The notes beneath the pieces are model-generated. The model ran no database searches and was not told the DNA's origin. It saw only the letters and a list, made by a program, of their open reading frames with translations. Source: Roseateles_E cavernae (GTDB lineage: Bacteria > Pseudomonadota > Gammaproteobacteria > Burkholderiales > Burkholderiaceae_C). Taken from it: 64,000 nt of DNA. Positions 26,494-34,636 of this stretch are shown here, in pieces. Both the position numbers and the translations under genes were made by a program. Where the stretch lies: NCBI RefSeq assembly GCF_040187885.1, contig NZ_JBDPLH010000002.1, forward strand, positions 620,001 through 684,000, read 5' to 3'. Positions within the stretch are counted from its first letter, which is position 1, and each line of letters opens with the position of its first letter.

Positions 26494-27579
26494 TCATCCC
26501 TCACCTCGCTTCGAGCGTATGTGCGCATGCGCCGCCCGCCCGCGCGCCTTCCACTCACTGAGTCGGGCGCGCCGTTCCAGCGGCCCCATGCTGTCGCGGC
26601 CGGCCTCGCGCTGCAGCTTCTGATAGCTCTTCAGCCGCGCCGGCGGCAGCGCGGCACGCACCGCGCAGCCGGGCTCGTCGCCATGCGTGCAGTTGCGGAA
26701 GCGGCATTCGCGGGCCAGGCCGAGCACATCGTCGAAGGCCTGATCCAGCTCGGCCGCGCTGGCATCGAGCTGCAGGCCGCGCAGGCCCGGCGTGTCGATG
26801 ATGCAGGCGCCGTCGGCCGTGCGGTGCAGGCTGCGCACCGTGGTCGTGTGGCGGCCGCGGCTGTCGTCCTGGCGCACGCCGCCGGTGTCCTGCAACGCCG
26901 CCTCGCACAGCGTGTTGGTCAGGGTCGACTTGCCGGCACCGCTGGAGCCCAGCAGCACCAGGGTCTGGCCCAGGCCCAGCCAGGGTGCCAGTTGCGCGCG
27001 CGTGCCGGCCTGCGTGCCGTCCACCGCCAGCACCTCCATCACCGCATTGCGGCTCAGCGCCAGATGCTCGCGCAGCTCGGCCACCCGGGCCGCCACATCG
27101 CGGCACAGATCGGCCTTGCTGAGCACGACGACGGCCGGCACGCCGGAGCCGCGCACCAGCACCAGATAGCGGTCCAGCCGGGCCAGGTTGAAGTCATGGT
27201 CCAGCCCCATGACCAGCAGCGCGGTGTCGACATTGCTGACCAGGGCCTGGCGCTGGCCGTTCGGGTCGCGGCGGCTCAGGCTGTTGAGCGGCGGCAGCAG
27301 CTCGTGCACCCAGGTCTCGCCCAGCGCGTTGCGGCGCGCCAGCACCCAGTCGCCGACGGCCAGCTGGCGCGAGTCGGCGTACAAGGCCTGTTGCAGCGCC
27401 GGCAGCGCGCGGGCGCGGCAGATGCCTTGCTCGGATTGCAGGCCCAGCTGGTCGCGCTGGACTTCGGTGATGCGCCACAGCGTGGCGTCCTGGCGCCAGT
27501 CAAGCTGGGCGAGTTGAGGAAGCAGGGACAGGTTCAGGCCCAGCGGACGCAGGGCCTCGATAAGGGTGGTGCTTAGCAT
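26494..27579 (-). CDS. rsgA: Ribosome small subunit-dependent GTPase RsgA
   Basis: A 361-residue late 30S-assembly GTPase. The circularly permuted order of GTPase motifs is clear: G4 SKAD at 154-157, then G1 GSSGAGKS at 211-218, then G3 DTPG at 262-265. An OB-fold precedes them and a zinc knuckle follows (Cys292, Cys297, His299 and Cys305). The gene has only a weak Shine-Dalgarno site. It is preceded on the same strand by a 23-codon open frame with a strong site and by a perfect 7-bp hairpin, so its translation may be modulated by the leader. Confidence 0.95.
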   Translation of the reverse strand: MLSTTLIEALRPLGLNLSLLPQLAQLDWRQDATLWRITEVQRDQLGLQSEQGICRARALPALQQALYADSRQLAVGDWVLARRNALGETWVHELLPPLNSLSRRDPNGQRQALVSNVDTALLVMGLDHDFNLARLDRYLVLVRGSGVPAVVVLSKADLCRDVAARVAELREHLALSRNAVMEVLAVDGTQAGTRAQLAPWLGLGQTLVLLGSSGAGKSTLTNTLCEAALQDTGGVRQDDSRGRHTTTVRSLHRTADGACIIDTPGLRGLQLDASAAELDQAFDDVLGLARECRFRNCTHGDEPGCAVRAALPPARLKSYQKLQREAGRDSMGPLERRARLSEWKARGRAAHAHIRSKRGEG

Positions 27580-27692
27580 GGTGATGGAATGACAAACAGG
27601 CGAACGAAGGAAACCCTGGCCGATGCGCTCAGCATCGGGTGGGAAGGTCGTCGTGTTGTCGGCCGCTCACCAGCGGCGGGGCACTCGCAAGC

Positions 27693-27764
27693 TCAGGCGT
27701 TTGCGCAGCGCAGACCCGGCAGGATGTCGGCCGACAGCGGCAGGGCAAGATCATGTGCAGCCAT
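27693..27764 (-). CDS. Candidate 23-residue leader peptide upstream of rsgA
   Basis: ATG at 27764 is preceded by a perfect AGGAG six bases upstream, far better than the site of rsgA itself. The frame encodes 23 residues beginning MAAHDLALPLSADILPGLRC and ends at TGA, 113 bases before the rsgA start. No codon run typical of amino-acid attenuation is present, although leucine is frequent. It may be a leader peptide, a small protein or chance. I do not recognise it. Confidence 0.35.
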   Translation of the reverse strand: MAAHDLALPLSADILPGLRCANA

Positions 27765-27866
27765 AGCGGACTCCTGTGTGGGTGGATGAAGGAGCGCAGT
27801 GTGCGGCGCTCGGACGGGCAGCGTCAAGCATCGGCGTGGGTCTATCGCCACAGCCCCATAAGCAAA

Positions 27867-27891
27867 GGGCCACCACCTTGCGGTGTGGCCC
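27867..27891 (-). terminator. Bulged hairpin, possible terminator
   Basis: On the plus strand GGGCCACCACC-TTGC-GGTGTGGCCC forms a ten-pair stem with one bulge. On the minus strand it is followed by TTTGCTTAT. No minus-strand gene is known upstream, so the role is unclear; it may limit transcription entering the rsgA leader. Confidence 0.25.
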
Positions 27892-28150
27892 TCGTGGCTT
27901 CCGGACATGCCACCGATGTGGCAAGACGGTGTTACTGATCAGACGCTGGTGACGGGTTCCAGAACTCTGCCCAATCTGCAGCCGGTTTTGTTTGTCTCAG
28001 TGCCTTGCATTGTGCACGCGCTTTGTGACGGTGATTTGACGATAAGCAAGGGAATGGCGATCCAGTCTTGGTCCGCAGTTCTTTACACAGGCTTCAAGGG
28101 ACCGGTACATGGCTCTGCCATCATCAAGCCGTCTTCACAAAGGCATTCCG

Positions 28151-29530
28151 ATGCGCTTGTTCTCCCCCCGATGGCTGGTGCCGGCCCTGGTCTCGCTGGC
28201 CGGTTGTGCCAATCTGGCCCCGCCCTATGCAAGACCCGACCCCGCCGTGCCCCATGCCGATCAGGCCGCGCAGCCGCTGGCCGAGGACGTGGCCGCGCTG
28301 GGCTGGCGCAGCTTCTTCAGCGATCCGCGTCTGCGCGCGGTGGTGGCCTCGGCCTTGGCCCATAACCGCGATCTGCGCGTCGCGGCGCTGAACGTCGAGC
28401 GGGCCCGTGCCCAGTACCGTATCAGCGACGCGGCCCGCCTGCCCAGCGTCAATCTCGGTGCCGGCGCCAGCCGCTCCGACAAGGCAACAAGCCTGTCGGC
28501 CAGTGTCGGCCTGGCCGGCTTCGAGCTGGACCTGTTCGGCCGCGTCAAGAACCTCGGCGAGGCGGCGCTGCAGAGCTATCTGGCCACCGCCGAATCGCGC
28601 CGCAGCGTGCAGATCAGCCTGGTCGCCGAGACGGCCAATGCCTGGCTGAGCCTGGCGGCCGATCTGGAGCGCCAGCGCCTGGCTCAGCAGACCCTGGAAA
28701 CACGCCAGCGCAGCTATGCGCTGACCCAGCGCATGCACGAGCTCGGTGCGATCACCGGGCTGGCGCTGGCCCAGGCGCAGAGCTCGGTCGATGCGGCCCG
28801 GGTCGAGATCGCCAACTACGCGACGCTGATCGCGCAGGACCGCAACGCGCTGGAATTGCTGCTCGGCGCGGCCGCGCCGGCCGAGCTGCTGCCGCGCGCC
28901 GACGAGGCCCTGGGCGCGGTCAGCGCCCTGGTCGAGCTGCCGGCCGGTGTGCCGTCCAGCCTGCTGCAGCGCCGCCCCGATGTGCTGGCGGCCGAGCACG
29001 CATTGCGCGCCAGCCTGGCCGATATCGGCGTGGCCCGGGCCGAGCGTTTTCCACGCATCTCGCTGACGGCCTCGGCCGGCAGCGCCAGCCGCGAGCTGTC
29101 GGGGCTGTTCAAGTCGGGCAGCGGCAGCTGGAGCTTCGGCCCCTCGCTGACACTGCCTATCTTCGATGGCGGTGCCAGCCGCGCCCAGGTGCAGGTGGCC
29201 GAGCTGAACCGCGAGATCGCGCTGGCCGGCTATGACAAGGCGGTGCAGACCGCCTTCCGCGAGGTGGCCGATGCGCTGGCCCAGCGCGCCACCCTGGCCG
29301 AGCGTCTGGCCGCCCAGCGCTCGCTGAACGAGGCCACCGAGCGCCAGCTGCGCCTGGCCGAAGCGCAGTTCCGCGCCGGCAGCACGACCCGGCTGGAGGT
29401 GCTCGACGCACAGCGCTCGCTCTACGCCTCGCAGCAGGCGCTGATCGCGCTGCGCCTGACCGAGCAAAGCAACCGCATCACGCTCTACAAGGTGCTGGGC
29501 GGTGGCTGGAATGATGATGAGAGACGTTGA
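28151..29530 (+). CDS. Efflux outer-membrane factor, NodT family lipoprotein
   Basis: About 459 residues. The signal peptide ends in a Leu-Ala-Gly-Cys lipobox (Cys19). The mature protein contains two OEP (TolC-like) repeats with long coiled coils (VAETANAWLSLAADLERQRL and FREVADALAQRATLAERLAA). The conserved FELDLFGRVKN and PSSLLQRRPDVLAAEHALRA segments place it in the NodT/OprM group. It should form the outer-membrane exit duct for the MacA-MacB pair encoded immediately downstream. ATG at 28151 gives the lipoprotein signal; an upstream ATG does not. Confidence 0.92.
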   Translation: MRLFSPRWLVPALVSLAGCANLAPPYARPDPAVPHADQAAQPLAEDVAALGWRSFFSDPRLRAVVASALAHNRDLRVAALNVERARAQYRISDAARLPSVNLGAGASRSDKATSLSASVGLAGFELDLFGRVKNLGEAALQSYLATAESRRSVQISLVAETANAWLSLAADLERQRLAQQTLETRQRSYALTQRMHELGAITGLALAQAQSSVDAARVEIANYATLIAQDRNALELLLGAAAPAELLPRADEALGAVSALVELPAGVPSSLLQRRPDVLAAEHALRASLADIGVARAERFPRISLTASAGSASRELSGLFKSGSGSWSFGPSLTLPIFDGGASRAQVQVAELNREIALAGYDKAVQTAFREVADALAQRATLAERLAAQRSLNEATERQLRLAEAQFRAGSTTRLEVLDAQRSLYASQQALIALRLTEQSNRITLYKVLGGGWNDDERR

Positions 29531-29531
29531 T

Positions 29532-30734
29532 ATGCCGCTGAAGAACATGATGAAGTCCTGGGGCTGGCTGGTCCTGCTCGCCGTGCTGCTGGCCGCCAGC
29601 TTCGCGGTCAAACACTTCTGGTTCACGCCACCGCCCGCGCCCCAGGTGGCCACCGCCGCCGTGGCCCTGGGCGATATCGAGGACAGCGTGCTGGCCACCG
29701 GCACCATCGGCGCCTACAAGCTGGTCAGCGTCGGCGCGCAGGTGACCGGCGAGGTCAAGCGCCTGCATGTGGCCCTGGGCGATACCGTCAAGCAGGGCCA
29801 GCTGATCGCCGAAATCGACGCGCTGACCCAGCAGAACAATCTGCGCAATGCCCAGGCCGCGCTGCAAAGCGCCCAGGCCCAGCTGGCCGCACGCCAGGCC
29901 GCGCTGAAGCAGGCCACGCTGGCGGCCGCGCGGCTGCGCGAGCTGGTGGCCATCGATGCCGGCACCCGCGCCGATCTGGAGGCGGCCGAGGCCACGCTGA
30001 GCAGCACCACGGCCGAGATCGCCGCCCAGCAGGCCCAGATCGCGCAGGCCCGCGTGGCTGAGGACACGGCCAAGGTCAATCTGGGCTACACCCGGGTGAC
30101 CGCGCCGATGGACGGCATGGTTGTGGCCGTGGTCACCGAGCAGGGCCAGACGGTCAATGCCAATCAGTCGGCCCCCACCATCATCAAGCTGGCGAGGCTG
30201 GACACCATGACGGTCAAGGCCCAGATCTCCGAGGCCGATGTGCCCAAGGTCAAGCCCGGCATGCCGGTCTACTTCAGCCTGCTGGGCGAGCCGGACCGGC
30301 GCATCGAGGTCAAGCTGCGCGCGGTCGAGCCGGGGCCGACGACCTTGGCCAGCGAGACCAGCGCCACCAGTTCGGCCTCTACCAGCACCACCAGCGCGAT
30401 CTACTACAACGGCATCTTCGATGTGCCCAACCCCGAGGGCAGGCTGCGCATCAATATGACGGCCCAGACCACCATCGTGCTGGCCCGGGCCCAGCAAGTC
30501 CTGACCCTGCCCAGCGCAGCGCTGGGCCAACGCGCGCGTGACGGCAGCTACCGCGTGAAGGTGCTGGAGGGTGAGGGCAAGATCGTCGAGAAGACCGTGC
30601 GCATAGGCCTGAACAACCGTGTGCAGGCCCAGGTGCTGGACGGGCTGAAGGCCGGCGAGCAGGTCATCACCAGCGAGGCCGGCACGGCCGGCGCCTCGGC
30701 GATGCCGCGCTCGCGCGGCGTGCGGATGTTCTGA
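29532..30734 (+). CDS. macA: MacA-like periplasmic adaptor (HlyD/RND-type membrane fusion protein)
   Basis: About 400 residues. One N-terminal membrane anchor (WGWLVLLAVLLAASFAVKHF) is followed by a lipoyl half-motif and a long alpha hairpin (about residues 100-180, rich in Ala and Gln). The second lipoyl half (VNLGYTRVTAPMDGMVVAVV) and the beta-barrel and membrane-proximal domains come next. A Ser/Thr-rich insert lies in the beta-barrel region, as often in MacA. It bridges MacB to the outer-membrane factor. It starts one base after the nodT-like stop. Confidence 0.92.
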   Translation: MPLKNMMKSWGWLVLLAVLLAASFAVKHFWFTPPPAPQVATAAVALGDIEDSVLATGTIGAYKLVSVGAQVTGEVKRLHVALGDTVKQGQLIAEIDALTQQNNLRNAQAALQSAQAQLAARQAALKQATLAAARLRELVAIDAGTRADLEAAEATLSSTTAEIAAQQAQIAQARVAEDTAKVNLGYTRVTAPMDGMVVAVVTEQGQTVNANQSAPTIIKLARLDTMTVKAQISEADVPKVKPGMPVYFSLLGEPDRRIEVKLRAVEPGPTTLASETSATSSASTSTTSAIYYNGIFDVPNPEGRLRINMTAQTTIVLARAQQVLTLPSAALGQRARDGSYRVKVLEGEGKIVEKTVRIGLNNRVQAQVLDGLKAGEQVITSEAGTAGASAMPRSRGVRMF

Positions 30735-30736
30735 GC

Positions 30737-32689
30737 ATGAGCACAGCGCTTCTGGAGGTGCGCGGACTGACGCGCGAGTTCCCGGCCGGCGAGGGCGTCG
30801 TCGCGGTGCTGCGCAATGTCGATCTTGCGATCGAGGCCGGCGAGATGGTGGCCATCATGGGGCCCTCGGGCTCGGGCAAGTCCACCTTGATGAATATCCT
30901 TGGCTGCCTGGATCGGCCGACCCGCGGCAGCTACAAGGTGGCCGGCCAGGAGACCGGCGAGATGGCGCCCGACGCACTGGCGCGGCTGCGCCGCGAGCAT
31001 TTCGGCTTCATCTTCCAGCGCTACCAGCTGCTGGGTGATCTCAGCGCGGTCGGCAATGTCGAGATCCCGTCCATCTACGCCGGCACCGCCGCGGCGCAGC
31101 GCCACGCGCGCGCCCAGCGCCTGCTGGCCCGGCTGGGCCTGGCCGAGCGCACCCAGCACCGGCCCGGCCAGCTCTCGGGCGGCCAGCAGCAGCGGGTCTC
31201 GATTGCACGGGCGCTGATGAATGGCGGCGATGTGATCCTGGCCGACGAACCCACCGGTGCGCTGGACCGGGCCAGCGGCCAGGAGGTCATGAAGATCCTC
31301 GAGGAGCTGCATGCCGACGGCCACACCATCATCCTGGTGACCCACGATGCCCAAGTCGCCGCCCATGCACAGCGCGTCATCGAGATCAGCGACGGCGAGA
31401 TCGTCGCCGACCGGCGCAGATCAGGCGCGCCGGCGCCGGCGCGGCTGCAGCGCGAGGCACTGGCCAAGCCGGGCAGCGCCCTGGGCGCCCTGATCGGCCG
31501 CATCGGCGAGGCCACGCGCATGGCCTTGCGTGCGATGGTCAACCACCGGCTGCGCACGCTGCTGACGATGCTGGGCATCATCATCGGCATCGCCTCGGTG
31601 GTGTCGGTGGTCGCGCTGGGCGAGGGCTCGCGCCAGCGCATCCTGTCCGACATCAGCGCGATGGGCACCAACACCATAGACATCATGCCCGGCAGCGGCT
31701 TCGGCGACCGGCGCGCCGGCGCGATCCGCACGCTGCGCTCGGGCGACGCGCAGGCGCTGGCCCAGCTCGGCTATGTGGACAGCGTGACGCCGACGGTCAG
31801 CGTCAACGCCGGCCTGCGCTACCGCAATGTCGATGTCTCGGCCAGCATCAGCGGGGTCGGCGAGCAGTTCTTCCGCGTGCGCGGCTACAGCTTCGCGGCC
31901 GGCCAGGCCTTCGACGCGGACGCGGTGCGCCTGCAGGCCCAGGAGGCGGTGATCGATGACAACGCGCGCAAGACCTTGTTCCCCAATGGCGAGCCTGCGC
32001 TGGGCGAGGTGATCCTGCTGGGCAGCGTGCCGCTGCGCATCGTCGGCGTCACCGAGAAGAAGAGCAGCGCCTTCGGCAACGCCGACGCGCTCAATGTCTG
32101 GCTGCCCTACACCACCGCGATGAGCCGCATGACCGGCCAGGACTATCTGCGCAGCATCACGGTGCGGGTCAGCGATGCGGTGGCCAGCACCGTGGCCGAG
32201 CAGGGCATCAGCCGGCTGCTCGCTCAGCGCCATGGCAAGGACGACTTCTTCCTGATGAATACCGACAGCATCCGCCAGACCATAGCGCAGACAACGCAGA
32301 CCATCACGCTGCTGATCTCGTCGATCGCGCTGATTTCGCTGCTGGTCGGCGGCATCGGCGTGATGAACATCATGCTGGTGTCGGTGACCGAGCGCACCCA
32401 GGAGATCGGTGTGCGCATGGCGGTGGGCGCACGCCAGGGCGACATCCTGCGCCAGTTCCTGATCGAGGCGGTGCTGGTCTGCGTGCTCGGCGGCGCGATG
32501 GGCGTGGCGCTGGCGCTGGGAACCGGCGCGCTGTTCGATCACTTCGCCGGGGACTTCCGCATGGTGTTCTCCAGCAGCGCCATCATCGGTGCCTTCGCGG
32601 TATCGACCCTGATCGGCATCGTCTTCGGCTTCCTGCCGGCACGCAGCGCGGCAAGACTTGACCCCGTGGAGGCCTTGGCGCGGCCCTGA
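30737..32689 (+). CDS. macB: MacB-like ABC transporter, fused ATPase-permease
   Basis: A 650-residue protein. The N-terminal ATPase has Walker A GPSGSGKSTL, signature LSGGQQQRVSIARAL and Walker B VILADEPTGALD. A first membrane helix near residue 275 leads to a large periplasmic domain, then three C-terminal helices with MNIMLVSVTERTQEIGVRMA and the closing ARSAARLDPVEALARP. This is the MacB/FtsX architecture, driving export of macrolides, lipopeptides or siderophores through the adaptor and outer-membrane factor. The cargo is unknown. It is the last gene of the operon. Confidence 0.95.
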   Translation: MSTALLEVRGLTREFPAGEGVVAVLRNVDLAIEAGEMVAIMGPSGSGKSTLMNILGCLDRPTRGSYKVAGQETGEMAPDALARLRREHFGFIFQRYQLLGDLSAVGNVEIPSIYAGTAAAQRHARAQRLLARLGLAERTQHRPGQLSGGQQQRVSIARALMNGGDVILADEPTGALDRASGQEVMKILEELHADGHTIILVTHDAQVAAHAQRVIEISDGEIVADRRRSGAPAPARLQREALAKPGSALGALIGRIGEATRMALRAMVNHRLRTLLTMLGIIIGIASVVSVVALGEGSRQRILSDISAMGTNTIDIMPGSGFGDRRAGAIRTLRSGDAQALAQLGYVDSVTPTVSVNAGLRYRNVDVSASISGVGEQFFRVRGYSFAAGQAFDADAVRLQAQEAVIDDNARKTLFPNGEPALGEVILLGSVPLRIVGVTEKKSSAFGNADALNVWLPYTTAMSRMTGQDYLRSITVRVSDAVASTVAEQGISRLLAQRHGKDDFFLMNTDSIRQTIAQTTQTITLLISSIALISLLVGGIGVMNIMLVSVTERTQEIGVRMAVGARQGDILRQFLIEAVLVCVLGGAMGVALALGTGALFDHFAGDFRMVFSSSAIIGAFAVSTLIGIVFGFLPARSAARLDPVEALARP

Positions 32690-32711
32690 TGGGCCATCCG
32701 GCCAGGCCTGC

Positions 32712-33218
32712 TCAGGGCTGATAGAAGTAGTAGCAGCCCAGCAGTGTCGGCTGGCGGCTGTCGCCTTGCAGCGGCGCGATCAGCATCGCGGTCTTCTTCT
32801 CGCCAAGCTTGAGCTCACAGGCCATCGCGCCGTCGCTGCGCTCGCACTGCATGGCCTGGCCCAGCTGCTTCTCCATCGCCTGGCGCGCCTCGGCAAAGCC
32901 GGCGCGCACGCTCAGCGAGAAGCCCAGGCCCATGCCGACGCTGCCCGGGAAGGCTTGCAGCACCGGCAGCCCCAGTACCGTCAGCGGCGCTTTCGGGTCG
33001 AAGGCCGGCTCCTTGGGCACCTGGGTGAAGCGCGTCCGGAAGGCCTGGGCGAAGCCGCGCATGAGCTGCGGCTCCTGTTGATTCCATTCGTACCAGGAGT
33101 CGGCGCAGACGGCCAGCCGGGCCAGCTGTGCATCGTCGGCGCTGATCTGGGCGCAGGCTGCGCCGCACAGACCGGCGCTGGCCAGCGCGAGGGCGCATCG
33201 TGAAGTGAAGGAGGGCAT
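32712..33218 (-). CDS. Secreted protein of unknown function
   Basis: A 168-residue protein with a clear signal peptide ending around residue 23 (ASAGLCGAACAQ). The mature part has four cysteines, in AVCADSWYEW, MQCERSDGAMACELKLG and LLGCYYFYQP, which could form two disulfides. I do not recognise the family. It is convergent with macB. An unusually long hairpin lies six bases upstream of the ATG, where a Shine-Dalgarno site would normally be, and no such site is visible. Confidence 0.6.
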   Translation of the reverse strand: MPSFTSRCALALASAGLCGAACAQISADDAQLARLAVCADSWYEWNQQEPQLMRGFAQAFRTRFTQVPKEPAFDPKAPLTVLGLPVLQAFPGSVGMGLGFSLSVRAGFAEARQAMEKQLGQAMQCERSDGAMACELKLGEKKTAMLIAPLQGDSRQPTLLGCYYFYQP

Positions 33219-33223
33219 CGGAG

Positions 33224-33258
33224 AGCTCGGAGTTTTACGGTGAACCGAACTCTGAGCT
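33224..33258 (-). promoter_or_regulatory. Long hairpin in the leader of the secreted-protein gene
   Basis: AGCTCGGAGTT at 33224-33234 and AACTCTGAGCT at 33248-33258 pair at 10 of 11 positions. The enclosed bases hold a second perfect pair, CGGT-GA-ACCG, so one extended stem results. It begins six bases before the start codon at 33218 on the minus strand. It could be a repressor operator or an RNA structure controlling translation. Confidence 0.45.
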
Positions 33259-33447
33259 GCTGCGGTATCAGCGCTGTTTCGACTGACTCAAGACAGCGGT
33301 TTCAAATATTGCGTTGGCTACTCGTGATACAGCTGGCTGCGCCCACCTACGGCCCCCTGAAGATCGCGCATCACTGCGCCCGCAGGCGCTATGGGCGATC
33401 AAGGGAATCCATTGACGACAAGCATGCCGACGGGATCTCCTGAACCC

Positions 33448-34335
33448 TCAGTTGGCAAACTCGGCGAGCGTCTCCAGCACGCTGGCGACCGCGATGCTGG
33501 GCGCCGGGGTGCTTCGATGCGCGACGGCCATCGGCCGCATGACCTGCGGGGACAGATGGCGCACTTGCACGTCCGGAGCGTGCTGTTGGTCTTCCACCTC
33601 TTCCAGCGGCAGAAGGGCCGCGCACTGGCTGGCAATGGCCAGACTCTTCAAGGCCCCGGGGTAGCTCATCGTGAGAAAGGGCCGCGGGTGAAGACCCGCC
33701 TGAGCGAACCAGGCCGCGATGAGGCCGTGCATCTGCGTGGCCGGGGCGAAAGAAGCCCAGCGTTGCCCGGCCAGCCAGTCCGGCGTGACGAACTCCGGTG
33801 CCCGCCAAGATGAGGGCAGCAGCACCACCATGGGATCGTTTCTCCACGCAATCAAGCGGACCTCGGCGACGGGCGGCTGCGGGCTTGCGACGATGCCAAT
33901 ATCGAGGCTGCCGGCCTTCAGACGGCGCATGGCTTCGGCCGAGCCCAGTGCCTCCAGCCGCACTTCCACGCCCGGATTGCGCCGCGTCAAAGCCTCGAGC
34001 ATCAGCGGCAACAGGCGCGTGCTCACGCCGGCCGACGCACCGATCCTGACGATGCCCTCCCGACCGGAGGCCCGGCGCCGAACCAGCTCCATCAGATCGT
34101 CGCTGGCAGCCAGCAGCTTGCGCCCCTCCCTGACCAGGGCATCGCCGGCCTGTGTCAGTTCGGCATGTCTTCTGCCGCGTGTCAGCAGGACGGCATCCAG
34201 GCGCGACTCCAGCTCCTTGATGTGCAGGCTGACCGTGGGCGGTGCGAGATGAAGCGCCTGCGCTGCGGCGGCGAAGGTGCCCAGGTCCGCGATGGTGATC
34301 AGCGTCTGCAGCTGATCAAGATTCAGGTTACGCAT
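33448..34335 (-). CDS. LysR family transcriptional regulator
   Basis: A 295-residue protein. The N-terminal helix-turn-helix is ITIADLGTFAAAAQALHLAP, continuing PTVSLHIKELESRLD. The effector domain follows from about residue 90. There is no functional neighbour to suggest the inducer: the flanking genes are a secreted protein, an intergenic stretch with a doubtful small frame, and a nucleotidyltransferase. A symmetrical TGAATC-N12-GATTCA element lies just upstream of the start and may be its own operator. Confidence 0.9.
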   Translation of the reverse strand: MRNLNLDQLQTLITIADLGTFAAAAQALHLAPPTVSLHIKELESRLDAVLLTRGRRHAELTQAGDALVREGRKLLAASDDLMELVRRRASGREGIVRIGASAGVSTRLLPLMLEALTRRNPGVEVRLEALGSAEAMRRLKAGSLDIGIVASPQPPVAEVRLIAWRNDPMVVLLPSSWRAPEFVTPDWLAGQRWASFAPATQMHGLIAAWFAQAGLHPRPFLTMSYPGALKSLAIASQCAALLPLEEVEDQQHAPDVQVRHLSPQVMRPMAVAHRSTPAPSIAVASVLETLAEFAN

Positions 34336-34344
34336 CAGAAATTG

Positions 34345-34368
34345 TGAATCTGAAAGTCATTTGATTCA
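34345..34368. promoter_or_regulatory. Symmetrical operator upstream of the LysR gene
   Basis: TGAATC and GATTCA, exact complements, are separated by 12 AT-rich bases and sit ten bases upstream of the LysR start. Size, symmetry and position agree with an autoregulatory LysR site. Confidence 0.45.
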
Positions 34369-34377
34369 ACTTTACAG

Positions 34378-34605
34378 ATGGTAGACCAGACGCGAGCATC
34401 GCCCGCCATGGTCAAACACATCGAATCTCCTGTCGCTGATGCGCTTCCGAGGGCGGCCTCCTGCCGGTTCCCGACCCTGAGCCACCGGGACCTGCCGAGA
34501 TGGCGTTCGCTCTTGCACGCTTGGGCCGACAAGGCCGGGTCGGTTTTGCAGCGGGCTGAACAGCGAATCGCCGAGAACTTCAGGGTGCCACCCAACGGCG
34601 GTTGA
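34378..34605 (+). CDS. Doubtful 75-codon open frame divergent from the LysR gene
   Basis: The frame starts 9 bases after the symmetrical operator and ends with a segment rich in Arg, Trp and Ala (LPRWRSLLHAWADKAGSVLQ). There is no Shine-Dalgarno site. A LysR regulator often controls a divergent gene, which is the only reason to list it. The sequence resembles no family I can name. It may be non-coding or a remnant. Confidence 0.2.
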   Translation: MVDQTRASPAMVKHIESPVADALPRAASCRFPTLSHRDLPRWRSLLHAWADKAGSVLQRAEQRIAENFRVPPNGG

Positions 34606-34611
34606 GTGCGC

Positions 34612-34636
34612 TGAGTGGCGCAGGCGCGGCCACTCA
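34612..34636. terminator. Hairpin between convergent frames
   Basis: TGAGTGGC and GCCACTCA are exact complements with a nine-base GC-rich loop, overlapping the stop codon of the minus-strand nucleotidyltransferase. There is no T-run on either side, so it may be a weak bidirectional terminator. Confidence 0.4.

Larger units (their letters stand above)
27580..28150. other. 570-bp gap between rsgA and the efflux operon
   Basis: This gap holds the rsgA leader on the minus strand and the efflux promoter region on the plus strand. Visible structures are a perfect hairpin with 7-bp arms at 27620-27638 (arm CCGATGC), a small open frame at 27693-27764, and a bulged GGGCCACCACC/GGTGTGGCCC hairpin at 27867-27891 followed on the minus strand by a T-rich stretch. 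Open frames on the plus strand here have no ribosome-binding sites and no recognisable sequence. Confidence 0.6.

Noticed and set aside
27589..27938. Overlapping plus-strand frames upstream of the efflux operon
   Set aside because: They lack initiation signals and recognisable protein features. The better signal there is the small frame on the minus strand.
32651..32665. The macB copy of the recurrent oligomer as independent evidence for a DNA signal
   Set aside because: It encodes the conserved ARLDP motif that ends MacB proteins, so protein constraint alone could explain it. It is listed but should be down-weighted.
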